The notes: generated by a model not told the origin, from the sequence alone. 10,974 bases of DNA from Minisyncoccota bacterium (GCA_009694925.1 SIBX01000022.1:1-10974); one strand, 5' to 3'; counted from the stretch's first letter, positions 1 through 7,112 are shown. Made by a program: numbers and translations.

Positions 1-303
1 TGGTCTTCAAAGATACATCCGCTTACTCCTGCTAATAAATTATCCAAAGAAAAAATAAAGACATTATTTAATTCAATCCAGAAAATTCTAAAAACTGCCG
101 TTGCCTTAAGAGGTTCCTCAATGCGAGACTATAAAGATTTGCTCGGCAAGGATGGCGGTTATATCAAAATCAGAAAAGTTTATATGCGAGAGGGACTTCT
201 CTGCCTCCGACAGACAGGCCTGATAAAATGCAACGCCAAAATCATAAAAACAAAAATAGGCCAGCGTATGGCCCACTTCTGCCCCAACTGCCAAAAATAT
301 TAG
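1..303 (+). CDS. mutM: Formamidopyrimidine-DNA glycosylase, C-terminal part (5' end outside window)
   Basis: This is the last 100 residues of an Fpg/MutM (or Nei-family) glycosylase, which excises oxidised purines and cleaves the strand in base excision repair. The sequence begins in frame with an S-S-K-I-H-P-L-like segment, then the helix-two-turn-helix region ending in R-G-S-S-M-R-D-Y, then G-x-x-G-G-Y-I and K-V-Y-x-R-E-G. The C-terminal zinc finger ends in G-Q-R-M-A-H-F-C-P-N-C-Q, only two residues before a UAG stop, as is usual for the family. The first zinc knuckle is odd: instead of C-x2-C the two cysteines (codons 202-204 and 229-231) are eight residues apart, which suggests a six-codon insertion. 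The catalytic N-terminal proline lies outside the window. Its stop codon overlaps the end of the convergent open frame on the other strand. Confidence 0.93.
   Translation, partial: WSSKIHPLTPANKLSKEKIKTLFNSIQKILKTAVALRGSSMRDYKDLLGKDGGYIKIRKVYMREGLLCLRQTGLIKCNAKIIKTKIGQRMAHFCPNCQKY
202..222 (+). repeat. Possible decayed short palindromic repeat inside mutM
   Basis: This short GC-richer stretch (TGCCTCCGACAGACAGGCC and the following TG) interrupts the zinc knuckle of MutM. Removing 205-222 (18 bases, in frame) would restore a normal C-I-K-C knuckle. The ends can pair weakly (GCCT with AGGC). It resembles the short CTGCC...GGCAG palindromes I associate with Parcubacterial genomes. That resemblance is from memory and has not been searched. 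Confidence 0.3.
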
Positions 304-473
304 TTTTGTGTTTTTGAAGTTTCGCCCTTATGACTCGCCGGCCAAGCAGAACTTTTTTCGGCTTCATGGTCCGGCTTCCAGCCAGTAGTTATATCTGTCG
401 GATCCCAAGTTAAAGATGGAGAATTATCATGATCGGCTGGCCAACCCTTAGTTTTTTTAGGATCGCTGGACTA
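300..473 (-). other. In-frame continuation beyond a UAG, carrying W-P-x-x-H repeats
   Basis: Directly after the UAG (471-473) of the exported-protein gene, the same frame stays open for 56 codons and stops with UAA at 300-302, overlapping the last bases of convergent mutM. The translation looks like real protein and continues the repeat that begins before the stop. Copies are G-W-P-A-G-H-D (492-512, before the UAG), G-W-P-A-D-H-D (426-446), G-W-K-P-D-H-E (363-383) and A-W-P-A-S-H-K (327-347). Spacers are rich in S, D, P, T and K. The UAG is therefore either a recent nonsense mutation, a strain variant or sequencing error, or a site of readthrough. UAG ends mutM at the usual place, so wholesale reassignment of UAG is unlikely. 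Confidence 0.75.
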
Positions 474-1244
474 ATTACGAGAAGGGTCATAATCATGCCC
501 CGCCGGCCAACCTCCAACCGACGGAGGATTTGGTCCGAGAGTAGACGGACCCTTAGGAGTTGGAGAATTGGGATTTGTAGGATTAGGAGTCTTGCTAGTA
601 GGCGGACCCTTAAGTCCCGGATTTAATGGCTCTCGACTGGCCACACAGCCACAAAAATTAACGCATTGAGCAACAACAGTGCCTGTAAAAGTACAAGAAT
701 AACTATCATCCGTAAAAGGTATATGAATTTTAGTCTGATTTTTACAGGTAATTCCCGGCTTATATCCCCAATCATTAGGGCTCTCTCCAGCATAATAACA
801 TTCTATAAATGCATTTAGTCGGCCGGTTACTGTATCTTTCCAGTTGAGGCATTGGGGTTCAGTAACGCCGGTTGAGGGATTAGGTGTATGGTTGTTAAAA
901 GAACCGCAAAGCTTTGCCAGTAAATCATCTTTTGCTTTTTTCTTTGCATCATCAGGACTTTCAGCCTTTCCCGTCCACGTTGTTTTCGGCATACCCTTAG
1001 TTGGTTTTGATGTATCATAGGTTACATCTATAGTCTTAATACATTGCCTTTCTACGGGAACTTTTGGCTTTCCTCCGCTACCAGGCTTACCTCCAGAAGG
1101 CGTTCCGCTGGTCTGCGCCAATTCATTATTAGAAGTATTAGATGATAACATTTCTTTATTGCTAGCTAAATCTGTAAACATAAACACAACCAAGACGACA
1201 ACCACCACAATTAATAAAGTAATAAAACTTTTACTTATTTTCAT
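471..1244 (-). CDS. Membrane-anchored or secreted cysteine-rich protein of unknown function
   Basis: I do not recognise a family. From the ATG at 1244 the product has 257 residues. A short basic start (M-K-I-S-K-S) is followed by a valine-rich hydrophobic helix at about residues 7-23, so this is an uncleaved anchor or signal peptide. A Gly/Ser/Lys/Pro linker follows (about 45-65), then a core of about 135 residues with nine cysteines (68, 113, 132, 149, 167, 184, 194, 198, 200), which suggests disulfides outside the membrane. A Pro/Thr/Asn/Ser-rich linker (205-243) leads to one G-W-P-A-G-H-D repeat. The ATG at 1244 is preferred to one 12 codons upstream because it sits directly before the signal-like segment. 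No ribosome binding site is seen. The frame continues past the UAG with more repeats, so this product may be truncated. It lies downstream of alaS on the same strand and converges with mutM. Confidence 0.75.
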   Translation of the reverse strand: MKISKSFITLLIVVVVVLVVFMFTDLASNKEMLSSNTSNNELAQTSGTPSGGKPGSGGKPKVPVERQCIKTIDVTYDTSKPTKGMPKTTWTGKAESPDDAKKKAKDDLLAKLCGSFNNHTPNPSTGVTEPQCLNWKDTVTGRLNAFIECYYAGESPNDWGYKPGITCKNQTKIHIPFTDDSYSCTFTGTVVAQCVNFCGCVASREPLNPGLKGPPTSKTPNPTNPNSPTPKGPSTLGPNPPSVGGWPAGHDYDPSRN

Positions 1245-1260
1245 AAATTGATTTTTAATT

Positions 1261-1266
1261 ATTATA
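1261..1266 (-). promoter_or_regulatory. Possible -10 box for the cysteine-rich protein gene
   Basis: TATAAT on the minus strand lies 16 bp before the ATG at 1244. No convincing -35 box is present at 16-18 bp spacing; the best is CTGCCA at 19 bp. The -10 match is perfect, but perfect matches are common by chance in AT-rich DNA. Confidence 0.35.
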
Positions 1267-1382
1267 GATAAACATAGCAAAACTATGGCAGATAGTTAAA
1301 GTATACAATAAGCAACCATGATATGAAATAAGTTATCAACAATATCTATTATTGCCTATCGAGATCATGTCCAGAATTAATA

Positions 1383-1404
1383 TTTAAAATATTTGAATTT
1401 TAAA
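1383..1404 (-). terminator. Weak AT-only hairpin after alaS
   Basis: TTTAAAAT and ATTTTAAA form an 8-bp stem with a 6-base loop directly behind the alaS stop codon. It has no G-C pairs, so termination here would be weak. alaS may read on into the cysteine-rich protein gene. The rest of the 1281-1404 gap shows nothing else I can support. Confidence 0.25.
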
Positions 1405-3153
1405 TTAGTTCTCCACCACTCCACGTATTCTTCTCGCTCCCGCTCCCACCGCTTCCTCTTTGGCAATTTTAAACTTACCCACCTCTCCCGTATGAGTTAC
1501 GTGCGGTCCTCCGCAGAATTCTTTTGAAAATGCATCTTCCAGTGATTTACCCGCAAAATAAACTTTAACTCTTTCTGGATATTTTTCTCTGAAGAAATAT
1601 AGCGCTCCTGTTTTCTCAGCTTCAACCTTGCTCATCTCTTTAAACTGCATCGGCAAATCAGCCTCCACTGCGCCATTCACCAATTCTTCAACTTTTTTTA
1701 TTTCTTCTGGAGTTAATTTTCTGCCGAAAGCAAAATCAAAACGCGTTCTTTCAGCTGTTACATCAGATCCTTTTTGTGATACTTCTGATCCAAGAACTTT
1801 TCTCAACGCTGCCTGAAGTAAGTGAGTAGCTGTATGTAATCGAGTAACCTTCTTAAGCTCTACTTCATCTTTAGCTTTTAGCTCCCCCGTATCCAAAAGT
1901 AGCCCGTGTCCGCCAAATTTTTTTTCAGCTCCTGCCTTAGAAATCTCTTGATGCTTAACAAATTTCTTATCAAAATCATCTCGATTCAAAATAGAAGCTC
2001 TAGATCCGGCTAATTCCTTAACCACTTCATAAGGCAAACCAAAGCTCTGATAAAGATCAAATGCTTTCTTAGCATCTACTTCCATCAAAACATCCAACTC
2101 TTTCAATCCTTTTTCTATCGTACGATTAAATTTTACATATTCCTCTTCACAAACGCCCGCTATAATTTCACGATTCAAATTTTGATAAATATATCCATAT
2201 TGAGAAACAACTTCATCAATCAAAGTTCGAAAGGAAAATTTTGATTCAGGATGGGATCTTAGCCATATATAGTTATAAGTAATAACTCTCCTTAATAATC
2301 TCCTCAAAACATAGCCAGCATCTTTATTAGAAGGCCTAATCCCATCAGAGATTAAAAAAGCAGAGCTTCGCGCATGATCCGTAAAAATCAGTTTTGTTTT
2401 AAATTCCATTTCCTCTGGCAATTCCCGAACGATGGATTCAAACAAATCCGTTTCAAAAACATTTTTCTTTTTCTGACTTACCATGGCCAACCTCTCTAAG
2501 CCCATTCCAGTATCAATCCCCCGTATTTTTAAATCGGTTAATTTATTTTCCTTATCGCGATAAAATTGATTAAACACCACGTTCCAAATTTCTATTCCAT
2601 CAACATATATTTCCGTTGTCGGTCCGCATGGCCCCTCATTTCCAGTTGGTCCCCAAAAGTTATCAGCCCCCTCTCTTCTGATTTTTTCTTTTGGAACATA
2701 TTTCTGCCAAATTTTATAAGACTCTTCGTCATATGGCACTCCCCGTCTCCAATCACCAGCCGAAACCTTTTCTGGATCAAAAACAGTCACATAATCAATC
2801 TCCAACCCCATCTCTTTGGCGATAAATTCATAAGCATATTTAATCGCTTCTTCTTTCCAATATCCTCCAAAAGAAAAATTGCCCAACATTTCAAAGAAAG
2901 TTAAGTGTCTTTCATCTCCAACCTCATCAATATCAGAAGTCCTGAAACATTTCTGAATTGAAACTGTGTTCTTAGATTTAAAATCCTGCATTGGATCTAG
3001 TTCTCCAGTGAAATACTTTTTAAATTGCTGCATTCCCGCAGTCGTTAAAAGCACCGATGGATCATCCGGCAAAAGCGAAGAAGACGGCACAGATTCATGC
3101 CCATTTTTCTTAAAAAACTCTATAAACTTTTTCCTAATTTCTTCGTGATTCAT
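1405..3153 (-). CDS. alaS: Alanyl-tRNA synthetase, minimal form
   Basis: It charges tRNA-Ala with alanine in the cytoplasm. The start chosen is the ATG at 3153, giving 582 residues beginning M-N-H-E-E-I-R-K-K-F as in the family; upstream codons in the same frame read like intergenic DNA. Class II catalytic motifs are visible: F-T-G-E-L-D-P at 48-54, C-F-R-T-S-D-I-D at 69-76, F-F-E-M-L-G-N-F-S-F at 86-95 and G-M-G-L-E-R-L at 216-222. The editing zinc site is complete, with H-T-A-T-H (H440, H444) and C-G-G-P-H (C547, H551). Typical AlaRS has about 870 residues. This one ends after A-G-A-R-R-I and lacks the C-terminal C-Ala domain. It also appears to lack the beta-barrel between catalytic and editing parts, since H-Q-E-I-S-K-A-G leads almost directly into the editing domain. 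No ribosome binding site is seen; the promoter lies 7 bp upstream. Confidence 0.97.
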   Translation of the reverse strand: MNHEEIRKKFIEFFKKNGHESVPSSSLLPDDPSVLLTTAGMQQFKKYFTGELDPMQDFKSKNTVSIQKCFRTSDIDEVGDERHLTFFEMLGNFSFGGYWKEEAIKYAYEFIAKEMGLEIDYVTVFDPEKVSAGDWRRGVPYDEESYKIWQKYVPKEKIRREGADNFWGPTGNEGPCGPTTEIYVDGIEIWNVVFNQFYRDKENKLTDLKIRGIDTGMGLERLAMVSQKKKNVFETDLFESIVRELPEEMEFKTKLIFTDHARSSAFLISDGIRPSNKDAGYVLRRLLRRVITYNYIWLRSHPESKFSFRTLIDEVVSQYGYIYQNLNREIIAGVCEEEYVKFNRTIEKGLKELDVLMEVDAKKAFDLYQSFGLPYEVVKELAGSRASILNRDDFDKKFVKHQEISKAGAEKKFGGHGLLLDTGELKAKDEVELKKVTRLHTATHLLQAALRKVLGSEVSQKGSDVTAERTRFDFAFGRKLTPEEIKKVEELVNGAVEADLPMQFKEMSKVEAEKTGALYFFREKYPERVKVYFAGKSLEDAFSKEFCGGPHVTHTGEVGKFKIAKEEAVGAGARRIRGVVEN

Positions 3154-3160
3154 TAATACC

Positions 3161-3188
3161 AAAATACAACAAAAAGAGATAATTTCAA
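3161..3188 (-). promoter_or_regulatory. alaS promoter, predicted leaderless
   Basis: The -35 box TTGAAA (3183-3188) and -10 box TATTTT (3161-3166) have a 16-bp spacer. Only 7 bp separate the -10 box from the alaS ATG at 3153, so transcription should start at or next to the start codon. It lies just behind the terminator of the preceding gene, which supports alaS having its own promoter. Confidence 0.55.
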
Positions 3189-3200
3189 AATTATTTCTGT

Positions 3201-3244
3201 AAATAAAAAATCGCCCCATTTTACAAAAGGACGATTTTTTATTT
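3201..3244 (-). terminator. Rho-independent terminator after the DUF5667-like gene
   Basis: A perfect 13-bp inverted repeat (3201-3213 with 3232-3244) encloses an 18-base loop region. On the minus strand the second arm reads CGATTTTTTATTT, which supplies the U-rich end. It lies 10 bases past the stop of the DUF5667-like gene and before the alaS promoter. The stem is AT-rich, with three G-C pairs, plus possible extra CC/GG pairing at its top. Confidence 0.75.
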
Positions 3245-3254
3245 ATTAAATAAT

Positions 3255-3782
3255 TTAATAACTAAAATTACTAAGAATCTCTGACATCTCGGAGTACATA
3301 TCAGATACTCCATCAACTTCTATTTTTCCAGAAGATATGAGCCTTCGAAGTCTCATCCAGCTATTTTTGAGCCTAGAAACAGAATCCGATAACTCACTCA
3401 TATTTTTCTCGGTCAAAGAGGAAGAAATTTCTTTCATATTATTTAGACTCTCCTTAAAAGCCAATACAGACTTTTCGATAGCTGAAGGATTATCAATTTT
3501 CATTGAAATCATTTTACTTATTTCTAAAACAGCATTTATCTGTATTTGCTCTTCTAGTCCAAATTTTCTAAAAGGCGAATTGGAAAAAAATCTCTTAAAT
3601 CCCCATCTAAATTCTTTCATGAAATGGAATGGATTTGTAGGCAATATTCCGGCCGAGGAGACTTCTTCTGTTGGCGAATTTTCGCCTTCTGAAGACTCTT
3701 CAGACGCAAAAGCAATCGAACTAACAAAGAAAGAAACAACCAACAATAACGCAAAAAAGCTATATTTCATTGATTTTTTCAT
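3255..3782 (-). CDS. Secreted DUF5667-like protein
   Basis: The product has 175 residues from the ATG at 3782. It begins M-K-K-S-M-K-Y followed by a hydrophobic stretch ending A-F-A, a typical signal peptide with likely cleavage near residue 27. An acidic Glu/Ser-rich linker follows, then A-G-I-L-P-T-N-P-F-H-F-M-K-E-F, close to the start of the DUF5667 domain known from secreted proteins of CPR and other bacteria (P-x-x-P-F-Y-x-L-K). The rest is predicted helical with heptad-like spacing (I-S-K-M, V-S-R-L-K-N-S-W). The function of the family is not known to me. An upstream start 17 codons earlier is open but would bury the signal peptide. It is flanked by its own promoter and terminator, so it is probably monocistronic between rpoD and alaS. 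Confidence 0.75.
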   Translation of the reverse strand: MKKSMKYSFFALLLVVSFFVSSIAFASEESSEGENSPTEEVSSAGILPTNPFHFMKEFRWGFKRFFSNSPFRKFGLEEQIQINAVLEISKMISMKIDNPSAIEKSVLAFKESLNNMKEISSSLTEKNMSELSDSVSRLKNSWMRLRRLISSGKIEVDGVSDMYSEMSEILSNFSY

Positions 3783-3792
3783 AGGTTTTATA

Positions 3793-3820
3793 AGTATAGC
3801 AGATCCAAGATTAATATCAA
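3793..3820 (-). promoter_or_regulatory. Promoter of the DUF5667-like gene
   Basis: The -35 box TTGATA (3815-3820) and -10 box TATACT (3793-3798) have a 16-bp spacer. The -10 box ends 10 bp before the ATG at 3782, leaving at most a few bases of leader. This supports the start at 3782 over the ATG at 3833, which lies upstream of the promoter. Confidence 0.6.
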
Positions 3821-3892
3821 AAGTCTTATCCACTACCCCCCATACTATATCAAATAATACTTAAAAGTCAATATTAATAAAACACCTTAATA

Positions 3893-3951
3893 CCCTTCGC
3901 GAATTTCAAAGATTTTAATCAAATACAAGGCTTTCGGACAACGCGATAAAA
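3893..3951. repeat. GC-richer non-coding segment beside the fold-back element
   Basis: This part of the 300-base gap between rpoD and the DUF5667-like gene holds no gene. TCGCG (3897-3901) pairs with CGCGA (3942-3946), and it shares CAAGGCTT (3926-3933) with the neighbouring fold-back element (3981-3988). It may be part of the same composite repeat. The remainder, 3821-3892, is plain AT-rich DNA. Confidence 0.35.
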
Positions 3952-3952
3952 G

Positions 3953-4087
3953 AATTTTTAAATTCAAAAACGGCCAGATGCAAGGCTTGGGCTTTAATTA
4001 CGACTGAGATGTGCTTGATATAAGCACATTGAGGAAGTGATTAAAGTCCGTAACGCAGCAGGTGACAGTTTTTCAATTTAAAAAATT
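3953..4087. repeat. 135-bp fold-back (MITE-like) element overlapping the rpoD stop
   Basis: The two halves are imperfect inverted copies centred near 4019-4020, with hardly any length difference. The central hairpin is perfect: ATGTGCTT (4009-4016), loop GATAT, AAGCACAT (4022-4029). A second stem pairs CTTTAATTAC (3992-4001) with GTGATTAAAG (4037-4046), with one G-T pair. The outer arms pair AAAAAC (3966-3971) with GTTTTT (4068-4073) and continue through an AT-rich stretch (3953-3965 with 4074-4087). The right arm covers two bases of the rpoD stop codon. It is richer in G and C than its surroundings. It may act as a structured 3' end or terminator for rpoD mRNA, or be a non-autonomous mobile repeat. 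No open frame or transposase is present. Confidence 0.7.
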
Positions 4088-5324
4088 AGTAGCCTTCGAG
4101 CATATGGCTTTTGTCATGCTCCTTAATCTTCTGCAAAGCCTTTGCCTCAATTTGCCTTATTCTTTCTCTGGTAACTCCAAATTTCTGTCCCACCTCTTCC
4201 AAGGTGTGAGATATGTCATCACTAAGTCCAAATCTCATTTTTAAAATGTCTTGCTCTCTTGGAGCCAAGTCAACTAAGATTTCTGTTATTTTTTCCTTTA
4301 AAAGTCCTTGTGAAGCAATCTGCGAAGGAGTTAAATTTTTTTCATCAGGAATAAATTCTGCGAGCAATGAGTCCTCGTCATCTCCACCTATTGGTGACTC
4401 CAATGAAATTACCTCTTGAGAAATTTTTTGGATATGATGAACTTTTTCAACCGGCAAGCCCATTTCAACAGCAATTTCTTCTGGTAATGGAACACGACCC
4501 AGATCTTGTGTTAATTGTCTTTTGGCTTGAGTAAATTTGGCGATAGTTTCAACCATGTGCACAGGAATTCTAATAGTCCTAGATTGATCTGCTAAGGCGC
4601 GAGTCACGGCTTGCCTAATCCACCAAGTCGCATAAGTTGAAAATTTAAAACCTCTTCTGTAATCAAACTTATCAACCGCCTTTGAAAGACCAATATTCCC
4701 CTCTTGAATTAAGTCTAATAAACTCAAATTGAAAGATCTATGAGCATATCTTTTGGCAATAGAAACCACGAGCCTTAAGTTAGACTTGATAAATTTATGT
4801 CTTGCATCTTCGTCTCCCTTCTCGCATCTTTTTGCCAACTCTTTTTCTTCCTCAAAGGTCAAAAGTGGCGTCCTTCCGATTTCCCTTAGATACATTTGCA
4901 CCGAATCAGGTAATTCCTCAAAGCCAGGAACATACGCTGCTTCTTCTAATTCTTTTTTAGATATCTCACTTCTGTCGTCTATATCTATGAGCTGATTAGC
5001 TTCAACAACCTTAATATTACTCTTATCAAGCTCTTTATATATTTCTTCTATAAAATTAACATCGTCCTCTATGTGAGGGAAAAAATGTATGACCTCTGAC
5101 TCCGTAACAAATCCCCTGCTTCTACCCTTCTCTATTAACTCATTCAACGCATCTAAACTTATTTTCCTCTTTAAAGCATCTTTAGAAAGTTTAATTTCTT
5201 TCTTATTTTTAGATCCAGAATTAGATTTTTTTGATCTATTCTTTATAGCCGTAGGCTTTTCAATTTTCGCTTTTTTAGGCGATTTAGAACTCTTCTTATT
5301 AAGTTTTTTGAGCTTTTTCTTCAT
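4086..5324 (-). CDS. rpoD: RNA polymerase principal sigma factor (sigma-70)
   Basis: This 412-residue protein directs RNA polymerase to housekeeping promoters. Residues 1-50 are an unusual Lys/Ser-rich extension. Next comes a region 1.1-like helical segment (about 56-110), then region 1.2 ([11 protein letters not shown], 140-150). Regions 2.1-2.4 follow, with N-L-R-L-V-V-S-I-A at 182-190, [10 protein letters not shown] at 204-213 and [12 protein letters not shown] at 228-239, then R-T-I-R-I-P-V-H at 249-256. Region 3 spans about 257-335. Region 4.2 has the helix-turn-helix [20 protein letters not shown] at 374-393. Region 2 is intact, so recognition of standard TATAAT-type -10 boxes is expected, and such boxes are found in this window. 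The start lies 15 bp after dnaG with no close ribosome binding site, so the two are probably cotranscribed, as in the classical dnaG-rpoD operon. No rpsU is present. Confidence 0.97.
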   Translation of the reverse strand: MKKKLKKLNKKSSKSPKKAKIEKPTAIKNRSKKSNSGSKNKKEIKLSKDALKRKISLDALNELIEKGRSRGFVTESEVIHFFPHIEDDVNFIEEIYKELDKSNIKVVEANQLIDIDDRSEISKKELEEAAYVPGFEELPDSVQMYLREIGRTPLLTFEEEKELAKRCEKGDEDARHKFIKSNLRLVVSIAKRYAHRSFNLSLLDLIQEGNIGLSKAVDKFDYRRGFKFSTYATWWIRQAVTRALADQSRTIRIPVHMVETIAKFTQAKRQLTQDLGRVPLPEEIAVEMGLPVEKVHHIQKISQEVISLESPIGGDDEDSLLAEFIPDEKNLTPSQIASQGLLKEKITEILVDLAPREQDILKMRFGLSDDISHTLEEVGQKFGVTRERIRQIEAKALQKIKEHDKSHMLEGY

Positions 5325-5339
5325 TCGAAGATTTAAGTC

Positions 5340-7112
5340 TTAACTATACATCTCCTTATTTAAATCGTCAAATTTTTTTAACAACCCCCTCAACAAAGCT
5401 TCATCCCTGCTTTTTTCGGCTTCTTTTATTTTTCTTTTAGTATCTGCAATATCATCTTTTAATATATCTAGTTTTAATTCTTTTAGCATCTTTAAAAAAA
5501 TAACCTTAAGGTCGCCCTGGAAAATATCACCCCCAGAATAAAATCTTAAATAATCAGACATCTTTTTAACCTCATCACTCGAATCAAGATTCCCATTTAT
5601 ATTTTTTATTACATCCTTATAAAAATCTGGAAAATAAAGCGTATTTTCCAGAATTTCCTTCCATAAGTCTGGGCCATTTAAAGCGATTGCAATGGCGTTT
5701 TTGGAAAGAGTATCTTTTCTAGAATTAAATTTCTTAAAAAAAATATCATCAATTGGAGATTCTTCTGATTGCTTATTAAATTGCGACGGAAGTTTTATTG
5801 GTTTTAGTTCGTCTTGAACATCTTTTTCCGAAGCCCCCACCAAATCCGCAACCTCTTTAATCCAAAAAGATTGCTCTATCGGACTTTTTATAATTTTTAA
5901 TTTATTTAATATTTTCTTTAAATCTGCCTTTCTTTGAAATGAGTCTTTTGCTTTAAATTCCCCAAAACTTCCTAAAATAGATTTTATATAAAAATGCATG
6001 GCAGGCAGAGCTATTTTAAAAAGTTCTTTATATAAAAATCCAGGACGAGTGAAGACAATATCTGCAGCATCCTTAAAACCTATTAAGCCAAAATCACCAA
6101 GCATTCCCACATTAAAAATCTTAACCGAAAAATCTTCCATAGACGCCATTTCATTTGCTCTTTCGGTCGCAATTCTCCCCGCCTCATCATCGTCATAAAA
6201 AATGATTATATTCTGCGTTGTCTTCTTTAGTAAATCCAACTGTTCTCTAGTTAAAGAAGTTCCAGAGCTCGCAAAAGTATTTTTTAAGCCATCTTGATAT
6301 AGCATTATTAAATCCATTTGCCCCTCAACTAAAACCGCTAAATCTAGTTCTCTTATAATGTTTTTAGATTTATTAAATCCATAAAGAATCTTTGATTTAT
6401 TAAATATTTGAGTTTCTGGAGAATTAATATATTTCCCAGAAGTTTCAGCTTCCGGACTACCGGGCATAATTCTCCCCGTAAACCCGACTACCTTTCCAGA
6501 ATTATTCCATATAGGAAACATTACTCTGTCTCTAAATCTATCCCAATAAGTTCCTCTGTCGGTTTTAAAAACCAACCCAGCCCTCTCAATGTCTGGCATT
6601 CTAAAACCCTTAGATAATAAAAATTTAGACAATGCATCGCTAGAATTACTGGCTAATCCTATTTCAAACTCTAGAACGGTTTCTTTCTTTAATCCCCTTT
6701 CCTTTAAATAATTTCTAGCAGTCTCGGCCACTAAAGATTCTGAAAATAAATTATTTTTAAAGAAATCCCTTGCCGATTCCACTATCTCGTATAAAATATT
6801 GTATTCTCTTTCATCTTTTGATCCGGACAATTTAAGATCTACTCCGGCTTTTTCGGCTAAAATTTTCAAAGCCTCAATAAACTCCAAATTATCATGCTTC
6901 ATTAAAAACCCAAACACATCTCCTCCTGCGCCACAACCAAAACATTTAAAAATTTGCCTATCAACATTAACCATAAAAGAAGGAGTTTTTTCTTTATGAA
7001 AAGGACAATTACCTTTAAAATTTCTCCCGGCAGGAGTTAGGGTTATATATTGTTTTATAAATTCAACAATATCCAGCTTTTCTTTTACGATGTCTGAAGA
7101 TTTTTGATCCAT
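5340..7112 (-). CDS. dnaG: DNA primase
   Basis: It makes RNA primers for chromosome replication, normally working with the DnaB helicase. The product has 590 residues, the usual size. The N-terminal CHC2 zinc finger is complete: C36-x2-H39-x17-C57-x2-C60. The RNA polymerase core follows, with F-T-G-R-I-M at 211-216 and K-Y-I-N-S-P-E-T at 227-234. The Toprim catalytic site has V-E-G-Q-M-D (262-267) and F-Y-D-D-D-E-A-G (305-312), whose acidic residues bind metal. The C-terminal part is helical and poorly conserved, consistent with a helicase-binding domain. The ATG at 7112 gives the usual N-terminus. No ribosome binding site is seen. A probable -10 box lies 9 bp upstream, and the gene is divergent from the glycosyltransferase. 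rpoD follows after 15 bp. Confidence 0.97.
   Translation of the reverse strand: MDQKSSDIVKEKLDIVEFIKQYITLTPAGRNFKGNCPFHKEKTPSFMVNVDRQIFKCFGCGAGGDVFGFLMKHDNLEFIEALKILAEKAGVDLKLSGSKDEREYNILYEIVESARDFFKNNLFSESLVAETARNYLKERGLKKETVLEFEIGLASNSSDALSKFLLSKGFRMPDIERAGLVFKTDRGTYWDRFRDRVMFPIWNNSGKVVGFTGRIMPGSPEAETSGKYINSPETQIFNKSKILYGFNKSKNIIRELDLAVLVEGQMDLIMLYQDGLKNTFASSGTSLTREQLDLLKKTTQNIIIFYDDDEAGRIATERANEMASMEDFSVKIFNVGMLGDFGLIGFKDAADIVFTRPGFLYKELFKIALPAMHFYIKSILGSFGEFKAKDSFQRKADLKKILNKLKIIKSPIEQSFWIKEVADLVGASEKDVQDELKPIKLPSQFNKQSEESPIDDIFFKKFNSRKDTLSKNAIAIALNGPDLWKEILENTLYFPDFYKDVIKNINGNLDSSDEVKKMSDYLRFYSGGDIFQGDLKVIFLKMLKELKLDILKDDIADTKRKIKEAEKSRDEALLRGLLKKFDDLNKEMYS

Noticed and set aside
471..473. 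Reassignment of UAG to an amino acid across the genome
   Set aside because: mutM ends with UAG exactly where the Fpg family normally ends, and all other genes are complete with UAA. A single in-frame UAG is better explained by nonsense mutation, error or local readthrough.
429..626. 65-codon arginine-rich open frame on the + strand
   Set aside because: It is the shadow of the repeat and Pro/Thr-rich linker of the exported protein on the other strand; arginine richness comes from the complement of those codons.
3798..3833. Longer start (ATG at 3833) for the DUF5667-like gene
   Set aside because: It would place the promoter inside the gene and add residues before a normal signal peptide.
3337..3864. 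175-codon open frame on the + strand
   Set aside because: It is antisense to the signal-peptide gene at 3255-3782, which has its own promoter and terminator. The + frame gives no recognisable protein.
3821..4085. A tRNA or other known RNA gene in the longest gap
   Set aside because: The segment folds as one symmetrical inverted repeat rather than a cloverleaf, and I see no T-loop or anticodon-arm pattern. No CRISPR-like direct repeats are present either.
5350..5355. AAGGAG on the minus strand as the rpoD ribosome binding site
   Set aside because: It is 25 bases from the rpoD ATG, too far, and lies inside the last codons of dnaG.
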